DNA of 64,000 bases from Vibrio crassostreae 9ZC13 (GTDB lineage: Bacteria > Pseudomonadota > Gammaproteobacteria > Enterobacterales > Vibrionaceae): positions 1,424,446 through 1,488,445 of the forward strand of contig NZ_AJYZ02000019.1 in assembly GCF_000272045.2 (NCBI RefSeq). Reading direction: 5' to 3'. Below are positions 16,909-26,007 of the stretch, in pieces. A program made the position numbers and the translations under genes. The notes beneath the pieces are model-generated. The model was not told the origin of the DNA and ran no database searches. It saw only the letters and a program-made list of their open reading frames with translations. Each line of letters opens with the position of its first letter. Positions within the stretch are counted from its first letter, which is position 1.

Positions 16909-17946
16909 TTATAGCGCTCGATACTGGCTCACTTTTTGGTCAATCGCACCAAAAATGGAGTCACCCGCTGCATCAAACATCTCAAGCTTGATCGAATCGC
17001 CAAACGACATGAATTGAGTCGACGGTTTACCATCACGAATCGTCTCAATCATTCGCACTTCGGCAATACATGAATAACCCACACCGCCTTCGGCAATTGA
17101 GGTGCCGTGGTCAGTACCCTGCTTATTCGATACCGTGCCTGAACCTATGATGGCACCAGCCGACAATGGGCGAGTTTTCGCAGCATGGACTACTAGTTCA
17201 GCAAAGTTGAAAGTCATATCGACGCCAGCATTCGGACAACCAAAAGGCTGGTCGTTGTAGGTCGATATCAACGGTAAATGTACCTTACTGCCTTTCCATT
17301 GCTCGCCAAGCTCATCAGGTGTAACTGCGACCGGAGAGAACGCCGAAGACGGTTTAGACTGGAAGAAGCCAAAGCCCTTGGCGAGCTCAGCCGGAATCAA
17401 GCCGCGCAGCGACACATCGTTCACCAACATCAGTAATCGAATCGACTCGTGCGCCTGTTTTGCACTCGCACCCATTGGCACGTCACCGGTCACAATCGCG
17501 ACCTCGCCCTCGAAATCGATACCCCACTCGTCGCTGGCAAATTCGATGTTGTCACGAGGGCCGACAAACGCGTCTGAGCCGCCTTGATACATTAATGGAT
17601 CAACCCAGAAGCTTTCTGGCATTTCAGCACCACGCGCCTTACGCACCAGTTCAACATGGTTTACATAAGCACTGCCATCAGCCCATTGATATGCGCGTGG
17701 CAGAGGTGATTCACAATACTGAGATGCAAACACTTCACTGCCAGTCACATGCCCGTTGTTTAACGAGGTGTATAACTCTTCTAACTGAGAAGCCACGCTG
17801 TCCCAGTTATCCAAAGCTACCTGCATGGTAGGTGCCAGATGCATCGCGTGGAAGATTTCGGTGGCAGGCACGCACTGTTTGAGATCTTTACTCACGACCA
17901 TCAACAGACCATCACGAGTACCATTTTTCTTGGTTGCTAATTTCAT
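16909..17946 (-). CDS. fahA: Fumarylacetoacetate hydrolase family protein
   Basis: 345 residues. It cleaves fumarylacetoacetate into fumarate and acetoacetate, the last step of tyrosine breakdown. The FAH fold is shown by the metal-binding region DWGIDFEGEVAIVTGDVP (acidic ligands), LLMLVNDVSLRG and the late GAIIGSGTVSNKQGTDHG, with a GGVGYSCIAEVRMIETI end. Size and order fit the bacterial two-domain type that lacks the animal N-terminal extension. It starts nine bases after hmgA, in the same operon. The acetoacetate produced is the substrate of the synthetase at 7441-9495. Confidence 0.94.
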   Translation of the reverse strand: MKLATKKNGTRDGLLMVVSKDLKQCVPATEIFHAMHLAPTMQVALDNWDSVASQLEELYTSLNNGHVTGSEVFASQYCESPLPRAYQWADGSAYVNHVELVRKARGAEMPESFWVDPLMYQGGSDAFVGPRDNIEFASDEWGIDFEGEVAIVTGDVPMGASAKQAHESIRLLMLVNDVSLRGLIPAELAKGFGFFQSKPSSAFSPVAVTPDELGEQWKGSKVHLPLISTYNDQPFGCPNAGVDMTFNFAELVVHAAKTRPLSAGAIIGSGTVSNKQGTDHGTSIAEGGVGYSCIAEVRMIETIRDGKPSTQFMSFGDSIKLEMFDAAGDSIFGAIDQKVSQYRAL

Positions 17947-17955
17947 CCTTGCCCC

Positions 17956-19131
17956 TTACTTCTTATCGTCAGCCATGGTTTGAGAACCTGTCTCTTGCAA
18001 ACCCGTGTCTTGCCAACTGTAGACATATTCTTTGTTCTCAACGTTATCGAGTTCGTCAGAGAACTGCAGCGCGTGGCGAGTATCAATCATCACCGCCACT
18101 TCGTCGGTGAATTTCTTCTTATGCGCCTGACCCGTTTTAAAAGCCTTTGGGTGAGGTCCATGCGTGAAGCCCGCCGGATGGAAGGTCACCATGCCCGCTT
18201 CAATATTGTCGCGACTGAAGAAGTCACCAGCGTGATAGAACAGCACTTCATCGTAGTCGTCATTGTTGTGATAGAACGGCACTTTCAACGCACCTGGATC
18301 GCTCTCAATCGGACGTGGTACAAAGGTGCACACCACAAAACCAGCCCCCACAAAGGTGGTGTGGGCAGAAGGTGGCAAGTGATAGCGATGTGACATCAGC
18401 GGCCTGATGTCGCGCCAATTCACTTTCACCACAGCCAAGTCGCCATGCCAGCCAATCGCGTCTAAAGGATTGAATGGATAAGTGATCACACTGACTTTGT
18501 CGTGGCGTTTCACCTGAACTTGGGTTTGATCTTCTGAATACTGAGCGCGGAATTGATCGTTTATCGATGGAATTTCAAGAACCGCCGGATCAAACACCGC
18601 GTGATTGCCGACCATGCCTTTCTCTGGCAATGAGTAAGCGGCGTCTGTGTTCTCAATCATCAAGATAAACATCGGCTCGCTTGGCTCCAAGCGCCAGTTG
18701 GTTGAGCGCGGGATCATCACGTAATCCCCTTCACTCACTTCTAAATGACCATAGTCGCAATAGAGATTTGCACTGCCTTGGTGAATAAACAACAGCTCAT
18801 CACCATCGGAATTACGCACCAAGAAATCCATCTTCTCGTCCATGCGCCACACTCGGATTTTGCAGTCCGCATTGTGCAAAAGATGAGGCACCGCCCAAGG
18901 GGTTATCTGGCTGGCTTTTTCCACCAGCGTAAAATCAAAAGCGCGAGGGCGTAAATCACCTTCCCACTCCGACCAACCTGTTGGGGCATGTTGGTGATGG
19001 AAGTGAGCGGCAGGGCCGAAGAAACCACTTCGACCCGCCTCTCGCTCATAGATTGCCTCTTCAGGGAAGTCGGCATGCGCTTGTTTAGAACACACCCCCT
19101 CCCGATGAGGAAACGAGATCCATTTATGCAT
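17956..19131 (-). CDS. hmgA: Homogentisate 1,2-dioxygenase
   Basis: 391 residues, of the shorter bacterial type. It opens the ring of homogentisate to maleylacetoacetate with oxygen and iron. Cupin-fold signatures are present: LLFIHQGSANLYCDYGHLEV in the first half, and in the second FYHNNDDYDEVLFYHAGDFF and VTFHPAGFTHGPHPKAF, which hold the His/Glu iron ligands. Its start overlaps the hpd stop by eight bases, implying coupled translation. Loss of this enzyme causes pyomelanin accumulation in vibrios (known). Confidence 0.95.
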   Translation of the reverse strand: MHKWISFPHREGVCSKQAHADFPEEAIYEREAGRSGFFGPAAHFHHQHAPTGWSEWEGDLRPRAFDFTLVEKASQITPWAVPHLLHNADCKIRVWRMDEKMDFLVRNSDGDELLFIHQGSANLYCDYGHLEVSEGDYVMIPRSTNWRLEPSEPMFILMIENTDAAYSLPEKGMVGNHAVFDPAVLEIPSINDQFRAQYSEDQTQVQVKRHDKVSVITYPFNPLDAIGWHGDLAVVKVNWRDIRPLMSHRYHLPPSAHTTFVGAGFVVCTFVPRPIESDPGALKVPFYHNNDDYDEVLFYHAGDFFSRDNIEAGMVTFHPAGFTHGPHPKAFKTGQAHKKKFTDEVAVMIDTRHALQFSDELDNVENKEYVYSWQDTGLQETGSQTMADDKK

Positions 19132-20197
19132 CGTCTAATACTCCTCGACGAATCTGGTCCTCTTCAATCGATTCAAACAGCGCCTTGAAGTTGCCTTCGC
19201 CAAAACCTTCGTTGCCTTTACGCTGAATGATTTCAAAGAACACAGGCCCGATTACTGTCTGCGTGAAAATTTGCAGCAAGATGCCGTCTTTAGTCGGCGC
19301 ACCATCAATCAGCACACGTAGGTCACGTAGCAGATCGGTGTCTTCACCATGGCCTTTCACACGATCGTCAACTTTCTCATAATAGGTGTCTGGGGTTGGC
19401 ATAAAGTCCATGCCGCGATCACGCAAGGTTTTCACCGTTTTGTAGATATCATCCGTAGCAAGTGCGATGTGTTGGATACCTTCGCCGTTGTATTCACGAA
19501 TGAACTCTTCAATTTGTGATTTGTCGTCTGAAGACTCATTGATAGGGATGCGGATTTTGCCACATGGTGAGGTCATGGCGCGGCTCACAAGGCCTGTCAG
19601 CTTACCTTCAATGTCGAAGTAGCGAATCTCACGAAAGTTACCGATACGCTCATAAAAACCAGACCACAGATCCATATTGCCTTGTTTCACGTTGTGCGTG
19701 AGGTGGTCGATTTCATACAAGCCAACATTGGCTTCGGCCATGCGCTGTTCCGCATCGTCATAGAATCGGAAATCGACGTCATAGATGCTCTGCTTGCCAT
19801 AACGATCCACAAAATAGAGCAGGCTTTCACCGATGCCGTAAATGGCAGGAATACTCAGCTCCATCGGCCCTATTTCTGTTTTGTACTCTTCACCGCCGCC
19901 CTTAAACGCTTGTTCCATTGCAGCTGTCGCTTCGTTGACACGAAAAGCCATGCCACACACCGATGGCCCATGCACTTTAGCGAACGCTTCCGCTTGGCTG
20001 TGCGGTTGTTCATTAACGATGAAGTTGATGTCACCTTGTCGATACAGCCAAGCCTCTTTTGAGCGATGCTTGGCGACCTCAGCAAAACCAAGTGACACAA
20101 ACAGTGCTTTAAGTTGCTCAATTCCCTTGTGGTCAACGGCCGTGTATTCAACAAACTCGAATCCATCCGTGCCAAGCGGGTTGTATGTATCCACCAT
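19124..20197 (-). CDS. hpd: 4-hydroxyphenylpyruvate dioxygenase
   Basis: 357 residues. It converts 4-hydroxyphenylpyruvate to homogentisate. The iron ligands fall where expected: His165 in YEIDHLTHNV, His243 in GEGIQHIALATDDI and Glu322 in GPVFFEIIQRKGNEGFG. The C-terminal lid NFKALFESIEEDQIRRG is also typical. A strong ribosome site AAGGAG lies before the ATG. First gene of the tyrosine operon. A TyrR-type box lies about 130 bases upstream. Confidence 0.97.
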   Translation of the reverse strand: MVDTYNPLGTDGFEFVEYTAVDHKGIEQLKALFVSLGFAEVAKHRSKEAWLYRQGDINFIVNEQPHSQAEAFAKVHGPSVCGMAFRVNEATAAMEQAFKGGGEEYKTEIGPMELSIPAIYGIGESLLYFVDRYGKQSIYDVDFRFYDDAEQRMAEANVGLYEIDHLTHNVKQGNMDLWSGFYERIGNFREIRYFDIEGKLTGLVSRAMTSPCGKIRIPINESSDDKSQIEEFIREYNGEGIQHIALATDDIYKTVKTLRDRGMDFMPTPDTYYEKVDDRVKGHGEDTDLLRDLRVLIDGAPTKDGILLQIFTQTVIGPVFFEIIQRKGNEGFGEGNFKALFESIEEDQIRRGVLDDA

Positions 20198-20324
20198 GAA
20201 CTTTCTCCTTGTACCTATTGGTTTTGTATTACGTGTTTTTTGTCCTTAATTAAATTTGGCCCACAAGCGGAAAGATTGGAATGCATCGAAGGAAATGGGC
20301 AATAACGCTAAAAACCCGTCAATT

Positions 20325-20342
20325 TGTAAAATATCTGTTACA
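20325..20342. promoter_or_regulatory. TyrR-type box upstream of hpd
   Basis: TGTAAAATATCTGTTACA matches TGTAAA-N6-TTTACA with one mismatch, the same quality as the box near phhA. It lies in the 360-base gap between hpd and the HAD gene, which otherwise holds only AT-rich promoter-like sequence and a terminator. No real gene is seen in that gap. Confidence 0.6.
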
Positions 20343-20489
20343 GATAAATAACAACGACAAGAAAGTGAGTGCTATCAAGGGATTGAAAGACGGTGGTTTA
20401 ATTTACAACCAAGCAAGAGATGTTATTAAATTGTTACAGACACACTTTTATCAGTTAAGGTGATAAATCGAACATTAGACTGATGATGC

Positions 20490-20515
20490 AAAAAAGCCGC
20501 TGTAGTCAGCGGCTT
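20490..20515 (-). terminator. Terminator of the leftward HAD/ABC operon
   Basis: AAGCCGCTG (20494-20502) and CAGCGGCTT (20507-20515), a perfect 9-bp stem with a four-base loop, followed in the leftward direction by a run of T. It lies 43 bases past the HAD gene stop. Confidence 0.9.
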
Positions 20516-20557
20516 AATAAGTTCTAAAACGAATCTAATTAGAATAAAGGATCAGCG

Positions 20558-21217
20558 TTAATCCCAGTTGAGGATCGACCAGTTCGGTTGATCGGCTAAC
20601 GCTTTCAAACGCGGGCATGGATTCACCAGGTAAGCAAAATCAGCGTGTTCACACAAAGGTAAGTCGTTGATTGAATCCGTATAAAAGTGTATATCTGAAT
20701 AGTTGGTTTCTTGATTGTCTAACCATTCTTTTAAACGCGTCACTTTGCCTTCACGGTAGCTTGGCACACCAGAGATCTGAGACGTGAAACGACCTTGGTT
20801 TTCAATCAAATCAATACCAAGTGCATTCTCGATACCAATCTTACGACCCACCGCTTCCACTAAGAAAGTCACGCTGGCAGAGATGATCAGCATATCAATA
20901 TCATCATTCTCAAGCTGCTCAATCAAAGGTTTCGACTGCTTGAACTGTTTAGGCAAAATATGCTGTTCAACACACTCTTCCACCAAGGCGGTGACTTGCT
21001 CTGTTGGCATTTCCGCGAGTGGCTGCATAGCGAACGTGAGGTAATCTTCCATGTTCAGCTTACCTTCCGAATACAGGCCCATTAAGCGTTTATCTTCATC
21101 AATAAAGTTGGGCGCAGTGGCAATGCCCTTTTCAACCAAGAATTCATTCCAAAGCATTGCTGCATCAGCATTGATCAGCGTTTCGTCCATATCAAATACA
21201 TACAAAGGTTTGAACAT
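20558..21217 (-). CDS. HAD-superfamily phosphatase (class IB, SerB-like)
   Basis: 219 residues. HAD motif I is FDMDETLIN (Asp9 nucleophile, Asp11 acid/base), followed by a helical cap of the IB type (LMGLYSEGKLNMEDYLTFAM), motif II LIISASVTFLV, the lysine region YREGKVTRLKEW and motif IV FYTDSINDLPLCEHADFAY. It hydrolyses a small phosphate monoester. As last gene of an ABC-importer operon with an alkaline-phosphatase-superfamily enzyme, it probably removes phosphate from what the transporter brings in. Its overlap-like spacing (one base after the ATPase stop region) supports cotranscription. Confidence 0.88.
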   Translation of the reverse strand: MFKPLYVFDMDETLINADAAMLWNEFLVEKGIATAPNFIDEDKRLMGLYSEGKLNMEDYLTFAMQPLAEMPTEQVTALVEECVEQHILPKQFKQSKPLIEQLENDDIDMLIISASVTFLVEAVGRKIGIENALGIDLIENQGRFTSQISGVPSYREGKVTRLKEWLDNQETNYSDIHFYTDSINDLPLCEHADFAYLVNPCPRLKALADQPNWSILNWD

Positions 21218-21218
21218 C

Positions 21219-22238
21219 TTAGGCTCTCACAGGTTGAATTTCGTTTAGGTTAAACAGGAGTTCAAGTTGGCTGCCGTTTGCCAATAGTCGTTCAGAGGAA
21301 CGGTTTAATAAGTCGACCGTTAATTCACATTCATCGACATCTACCTGGTAGCGAATCACGTTGCCCAAGAGCTGGTGGTTACGAATGGTGCCAGTTTTCG
21401 GCGCAGAGATATGTTCGCCATATTGTCGGCCTTGCTCTTTCACGTAGATAGATTCAGGTCGAATCGCCACTTTCCATTCTGTTTCAATATTGAAAAGTTG
21501 CTTGGCTTTGTTCGCTTGCACCAGATTGTAGTGCCCCATGAACCCAGCAACGAACTCATTGGCAGGTTGAGTGTATATCTCTTCGGGTGTCCCCGCTTGT
21601 ACGATCTCACCTTTATTCATCAAGAAGATACGGTCAGACATGATCATCGCTTCTTCCTGATCATGAGTCACGAAGATCGTGGTCAGATTCATCTCTTTTT
21701 GAATATCTCGGATCTGTTGGCGCAAGTGCTTTCGGATCTTCGCATCCAACGCCGAAAGCGGCTCATCCAACAACAAAATACGCGGTTTCACCACCAAGGC
21801 TCTTGCCAAAGCCACACGCTGACGCTGACCGCCTGATAGCTGATGCGGGTAGAATTTCTCTTTGCCCGTTAAATCCACCAGCCCAATCACTTTCGCGACT
21901 TCGTGCTTAATCTCGTCAGCAGCAAGCTTTTTCATCTTGAGGCCAAACGCAATGTTGCCTTCAACCGTCATGTTCGGGAACAGCGCATAAGATTGAAACA
22001 CCATGCCGATGCCACGCTGTTGTGGCACTTGGTGAGTAATCTCTTCACCGTTGACCCAGATCTCGCCACCATCAACAGGATTCAGGCCAGCCAAGCTGCG
22101 CAGTAGAGTCGATTTACCACAGCCACTTGGGCCAAGCAGAGTAATGAATTCGCCCTTCTCGATGGAAAATTCAATATCTTCAAACACCGTGTTGTCACCA
22201 AAGCTTTTGGTAAGGTTTTTCGCATTTACATAGCTCAT
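21219..22238 (-). CDS. ABC importer ATPase, phosphonate/spermidine-type (PhnT-like)
   Basis: 339 residues starting MSYVNAKNLTKSFGDNTVFE. The start is fixed by the TAATG overlap with the permease stop; the frame can be read 12 codons further up but only into permease sequence. Walker A GPSGCGKST, Q-loop MVFQSYALFPNMTVEGN, signature LSGGQRQRVALARAL, Walker B ILLLDEPLSALD, His-switch FVTHDQEEAMIMSDR. A C-terminal TOBE/OB region (about 240-339) as in the PotA/FbpC/PhnT group. It powers the two permeases encoded immediately upstream. Confidence 0.93.
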   Translation of the reverse strand: MSYVNAKNLTKSFGDNTVFEDIEFSIEKGEFITLLGPSGCGKSTLLRSLAGLNPVDGGEIWVNGEEITHQVPQQRGIGMVFQSYALFPNMTVEGNIAFGLKMKKLAADEIKHEVAKVIGLVDLTGKEKFYPHQLSGGQRQRVALARALVVKPRILLLDEPLSALDAKIRKHLRQQIRDIQKEMNLTTIFVTHDQEEAMIMSDRIFLMNKGEIVQAGTPEEIYTQPANEFVAGFMGHYNLVQANKAKQLFNIETEWKVAIRPESIYVKEQGRQYGEHISAPKTGTIRNHQLLGNVIRYQVDVDECELTVDLLNRSSERLLANGSQLELLFNLNEIQPVRA

Positions 22239-23023
22239 TATTTTGTTCCCTGGCTGAAACGACTTGCCAACCAAGTCAGTAAGAAAATAAACAGGAAGTA
22301 CGTCATCACTAGGGCTGACGTGAAGTGGCCGCTGGTTTGACGCATGTTGTATAGGTAGATTTGCAGTGTCTCGTAACGTGTACCCACCAAGATGTTAGCG
22401 AACACGAACTCGCCCAATAGGAACGAGAACGACAAGAACAGCGACGCCATTAAGCCTTTCTTAAGGTTTGGCAGAATAATCAACAAGAACGCCTTGGTGG
22501 TGCTTGCACCGAGCAGGTGAGCAGCGTCCATCAAGTCATGCAAGTTGATTGCTTCAAAGCTGTTGGCAATCGCGCGGTACATGAATGGCAGCGCGATGGT
22601 GAAGTAGGTGCCAATCAAAATCCACGGCGTGCCTATCAGTGATATTTCACTGTCTGCATACAATTGAAGTAAACCAACCGATGACACTACTGGTGGTACA
22701 GCGAATGGCAATAAGATCAGGATATTCATTACCTTGTCGAGTTTCGGGAAATAGTAAAACACCACGAAAATCGCAGGCAAGACCAATACCACACTCAATG
22801 ACAGTGCCGCCACGCAGATAAACAGTGAACGACCAAAGGCTTGCAAGAAGCGAGGATCCGTCAGCAGGTTGATGTACCAATCTAACGTGAAGCCATCCGG
22901 CAGGATCGTTGCGCCCCAACGAGAAGAGATCGAGTAAATAAAGGTCGCTAAGATCGGGATCATCATGATGCCGACAATCGAATAGACAACCGTTTTATGA
23001 AAACGAGTATTGACGGTGTTCAT
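22238..23023 (-). CDS. ABC importer permease, second subunit
   Basis: 261 residues starting MNTVNTRFHKTVVYSIVGIM; TAATG overlap with the preceding permease fixes the start. About six hydrophobic segments. The EAA loop, contact point for the ATPase, reads AAHLLGASTTKAFLLIILPNLKKG split over two helices. Of the PotC/PhnV/FbpB type. Forms the channel with the neighbouring permease. Confidence 0.92.
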   Translation of the reverse strand: MNTVNTRFHKTVVYSIVGIMMIPILATFIYSISSRWGATILPDGFTLDWYINLLTDPRFLQAFGRSLFICVAALSLSVVLVLPAIFVVFYYFPKLDKVMNILILLPFAVPPVVSSVGLLQLYADSEISLIGTPWILIGTYFTIALPFMYRAIANSFEAINLHDLMDAAHLLGASTTKAFLLIILPNLKKGLMASLFLSFSFLLGEFVFANILVGTRYETLQIYLYNMRQTSGHFTSALVMTYFLFIFLLTWLASRFSQGTK

Positions 23024-23916
23024 TACTTTCTCTTCCCTGCGTAGCTTTTGCTGATCAGCCATTGGTTAATCACGGTGATGAAGGCCAGCATCGCCATCAG
23101 AATCACTGAAATTGCCGCAGCTAGGTTTGGTTCTAAGAACAAGTCGCCCGATACCAAGCTCGCGATACGAATCGTAATCACGTTGTAGTTGCCCGAGGTC
23201 AACGCATACACACTCGCATAGGCGCCAATCGCATTAGCAATCAAGATGATGAAGGTGCCGAACAAGGCAGGCGACAACACAGGCAGTGCTATTTTGGTCC
23301 AGTATTGCCAAGTTTTCGCGCCAAGCAGTGCCGAAGCGGCTTGCCAGTCGTCACTCAGAGCATCAAACGCTGGATACAGCAACAACACCGCCAATGGGAT
23401 CTGGAAGTAGATGTAAATCGCCAGCAAGCCCCACTTGCCGTAAAGGTCGAAATCACCCAGCAATCCATACTGCTTGAGCAATAAGGTAATCGCACCATTG
23501 GTGCCCAAGATGATGATGAATGCGAACGACAGAGGCACACCAGAGAAGTTGCTGCTCATATTGGTAAACGCGATCACCGCATCGCGGATTTTAGAATCAA
23601 CACGGCGCAATGAAGAGACCAACAGAGTTGCAATCGCCAAGCCAACAATGCTCGACCAAATCGACAACCATAAACTGTTGCCAAAAGCCTGCATCATGAA
23701 AGCAGAATCGAATATTTCAGAATAGTTTTCGAGAGAGAGTTCGTCGTCATAGAAGAAGCTGTTGATCAGCACCCAAACCATAGGTGCCAGTTGGAACAGA
23801 TAGAAAAACAGTGCGAAAGGCGCAAGCCACAAGGCGGGCTTGAAGCGTTGAAACAAAGATTTGGTTTTGGGTTGAAGCGCAGAGCCATCGCTCTGCGTGA
23901 TTACAGAACTGCTCAT
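23023..23916 (-). CDS. ABC importer permease, first subunit
   Basis: 297 residues with a cytoplasmic head of about 30 residues followed by about six membrane helices (FKPALWLAPFALFFYLFQL; SIVGLAIATLLVSSL; AITLLLKQYGLLGDF). The EAA loop reads ASALLGAKTWQYWTKIALPV. It is the partner of the 22238-23023 permease and overlaps the phosphatase-family gene by four bases (ATGA), so the whole set is one tightly packed operon. Confidence 0.92.
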   Translation of the reverse strand: MSSSVITQSDGSALQPKTKSLFQRFKPALWLAPFALFFYLFQLAPMVWVLINSFFYDDELSLENYSEIFDSAFMMQAFGNSLWLSIWSSIVGLAIATLLVSSLRRVDSKIRDAVIAFTNMSSNFSGVPLSFAFIIILGTNGAITLLLKQYGLLGDFDLYGKWGLLAIYIYFQIPLAVLLLYPAFDALSDDWQAASALLGAKTWQYWTKIALPVLSPALFGTFIILIANAIGAYASVYALTSGNYNVITIRIASLVSGDLFLEPNLAAAISVILMAMLAFITVINQWLISKSYAGKRK

Positions 23917-24812
23917 AAGGCCAACAATTCCTGAGTGTAAGATTTATCGTGTTCTAGATTGAGTAACTGACACACGCTGCCGCAGATGTCGGTCTGTTTC
24001 ACTGAACATTCTTGGTGTGTAAACTTATCGCCAATCACAAAGAAAGGCACTTCACGCTCTTCAGGCAGAATGCCACCATGAGACAAGTCATTGTTCATAC
24101 CGTGGTCACTGGTGATGATCACCTGATAACCATCGTCTACCCATTTCTCAAGATAGTTTGATAGGTAGATATCCGCGCCACGTGCACTATTGCGGTACTG
24201 GCGAGAATCCAGCCCATGCTTGTGTCCCATGTCGTCAATGTTCATTGGGTGAATCAGCAAGAAATCAGGCTGATGAGTCACGCGCAAGTGCTCTGCATCC
24301 AAGAACAAGGCTTCATCTGGGTAGTGATCCCAGTGGTAGAAACAACCGTGTTGAATGTTCATGGTCTCATCGTTGGTGAAACGGTCGCGTACTGCATCAA
24401 ATGGCGCTCGGTTATATAACTCGCTCACCCAATGGTAAGCCGCAGCTGCCGTCACTTTGTTCTGCGACTTCGCCAAGCTAAATACCGACTCGTGATTCGA
24501 CAAACGCACGATTTGGTTGTTGACGATGCCACTCTCAACAGGGCGAACACCGGTCAGGATGCACTCATACAGTGGACGTGACATAGATGGCAGCTCACAC
24601 TGCACAGGGTAAAGCGTGGCGCGCAGCTTGTTTTTTTGCGTGCTCTGCGAAGTGCTCTGTTTATTGTACGAATCGCCTTGGTTGCTGTGCATATCGCCCT
24701 GTTTTGTCTGCAAATCGCTTAGTTCTAGAAGACCGTTCAGGTAGCCCATGCAATCACGGGCTACCTGATAGTTCAGTCCATCTAGAACAACAAGGATAAC
24801 CTTATTGCTCAT
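23913..24812 (-). CDS. Alkaline-phosphatase-superfamily hydrolase
   Basis: 299 residues. The N-terminus NKVILVVLDGLNYQVARDCM has the metal-binding Asp of VVLDG. A Ser/Thr nucleophile likely lies in CELPSMSRPLYECILTG. The later metal sites appear as LLIHPMNIDDMGHKHGLDS and IITSDHGMNNDLSHGG, the D-x-x-G-H and SDHGM motifs of nucleotide pyrophosphatase / phosphonoacetate-hydrolase-type enzymes. It has no signal peptide, so it acts in the cytoplasm. Residues about 38-60 are a Gln/Asn/Ser-rich insert. It could cleave a phosphodiester or C-P bond of the imported compound; the exact substrate is unknown. Confidence 0.85.
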   Translation of the reverse strand: MSNKVILVVLDGLNYQVARDCMGYLNGLLELSDLQTKQGDMHSNQGDSYNKQSTSQSTQKNKLRATLYPVQCELPSMSRPLYECILTGVRPVESGIVNNQIVRLSNHESVFSLAKSQNKVTAAAAYHWVSELYNRAPFDAVRDRFTNDETMNIQHGCFYHWDHYPDEALFLDAEHLRVTHQPDFLLIHPMNIDDMGHKHGLDSRQYRNSARGADIYLSNYLEKWVDDGYQVIITSDHGMNNDLSHGGILPEEREVPFFVIGDKFTHQECSVKQTDICGSVCQLLNLEHDKSYTQELLAL

Positions 24813-24841
24813 GGTCTATTCTCTATTGCTTGTTTCTAAAA

Positions 24842-24860
24842 GCCACCTACTGAAGGTGGC
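24842..24860 (-). terminator. Attenuator-like hairpin after the binding-protein gene
   Basis: GCCACCT / AGGTGGC, a 7-bp stem with a five-base loop, followed on the leftward transcript by TTTTAG. It lies 13-31 bases past the binding protein stop and before the rest of the operon, so it probably lowers expression of the downstream genes relative to the binding protein. Confidence 0.6.
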
Positions 24861-24873
24861 GTGTTAAGCGGGG

Positions 24874-25977
24874 TTATTGCTGGTGAATCAATACGCTTTC
24901 TTGCCATTGACGTGGCAGGCGACGTGCTGATTTTTCCCATGCTGAGAAGTCAGTCACTGGGTGAACATTGCTGTATTGCTCGTTTGAGATCAGCTTGTCT
25001 TGAACTGATTGAGGTAGCGTAATGTTGCTACGGATTGGACGTGCGTAACCTTCTGCTAGGTTGATTTGGCCTTGGTCGCTGAAGATGTATTCACGAGCCA
25101 ACTTCGCCGCGTTCGGGTTTTGTGCGTATTTATTAATGATGGTGGTGTAACCAGAAATCACTGAGCCATCTTGTGGAATGCTGACGGTAAAGCGCTCACG
25201 GTCGATCTTGTCGCGGTAGTTCAGTGCGTTGAAGTCCCACATGATTGCCACTTCCACTTCGCCTTTTTCAAGATTCGCGATGCTTGGGTCGGTGTAAGAC
25301 AGACGGCCTTGCTTCGCTAATTCACCAAAGAATTTAATCGCTGGTTTTAGGTTCGACTCGTCACCGCCATTAGCAAATGCTGCCGCTAGAATCGCGTTGT
25401 TTGCTTGCGCGGCTACACCTACGTCACCGACTGTTACTTTGTAGTCGCCTTCTAGTAGGTCACTCCAAGTTTTCGGCGCATCTTCAACAAGGTTGTTGTT
25501 GGAAATGAAAGAGATGGTGCCAGTGTAAGCCAGAGCCCAATGACCATCTTTGTCTTTTGCCCAGTCTGGAATGTCATGCCAAGTGGTTGGTTTGTATGGC
25601 TGAGTGACGTTTTTCTTCACTGCCACACGTGCGAATGCAAACCCCACATCACCGATATCTGCAGTTGCGTTTCTTTTCTCTGCTTCAAATTTCGAGATCT
25701 CTTGAGCCGAGCTCATGTCTGTATCCTGATGCTTCAAACCGTAGTTTGCTTTCAGATCAGTCCATGTGCCTTTCCAGTTTGCCCAACTGTCTGGCATACC
25801 TACACTGTAAACCGCACCCTCTTTTTGAGCGGCTTCAATCAGTGACTCAAGATCAGCATCCTTCGCCATCGCTGGCATTGAAAGTGTTGCCGTTATTAGC
25901 GTTGCGCCGATTAATTTTGCAGGTGAACCAATCAGTTTGGCTGGCGATACAGTTGAACGGCTAAGCAAAGTTTTCAT
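24874..25977 (-). CDS. Periplasmic binding protein of the phosphonate-type ABC importer
   Basis: 367 residues. Signal peptide ends LSMPAMA before KDADLESLI. The mature protein is a class II (spermidine/iron/AEP-type) binding protein: EGAVYSVGMPDSWANWKGTW, DIGDVGFAFARVAVKK, and late LAREYIFSDQGQINLAEGYA, a motif of iron/aminoethylphosphonate-binding relatives. The signal region carries a tandem duplication SPAKLIGSPAKLIG. First gene of the leftward operon. An operator-like repeat sits just upstream of the ribosome site AGAGGGA. Ligand probably a phosphonate or organophosphate, by context only. Confidence 0.88.
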   Translation of the reverse strand: MKTLLSRSTVSPAKLIGSPAKLIGATLITATLSMPAMAKDADLESLIEAAQKEGAVYSVGMPDSWANWKGTWTDLKANYGLKHQDTDMSSAQEISKFEAEKRNATADIGDVGFAFARVAVKKNVTQPYKPTTWHDIPDWAKDKDGHWALAYTGTISFISNNNLVEDAPKTWSDLLEGDYKVTVGDVGVAAQANNAILAAAFANGGDESNLKPAIKFFGELAKQGRLSYTDPSIANLEKGEVEVAIMWDFNALNYRDKIDRERFTVSIPQDGSVISGYTTIINKYAQNPNAAKLAREYIFSDQGQINLAEGYARPIRSNITLPQSVQDKLISNEQYSNVHPVTDFSAWEKSARRLPRQWQESVLIHQQ

Positions 25978-25991
25978 TGTCTCTATCCCTC

Positions 25992-26007
25992 TGGACTAGG
26001 TCAGTAA
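25992..26007. promoter_or_regulatory. GntR-type operator before the binding-protein gene
   Basis: TGGACTAGGTCAGTAA; 15 of 16 bases match 26174-26189. The core TGGACTAGGTCA is an imperfect palindrome around CTAG, as expected for a dimeric GntR/UTRA regulator. It lies 15 bases before the binding-protein ATG. Confidence 0.55.

Noticed and set aside
20281..20463. Forward open frame of 60 codons in the hpd upstream region
   Set aside because: Overlaps the TyrR-type box and promoter region, lacks a ribosome site and reads like random AT-rich sequence.
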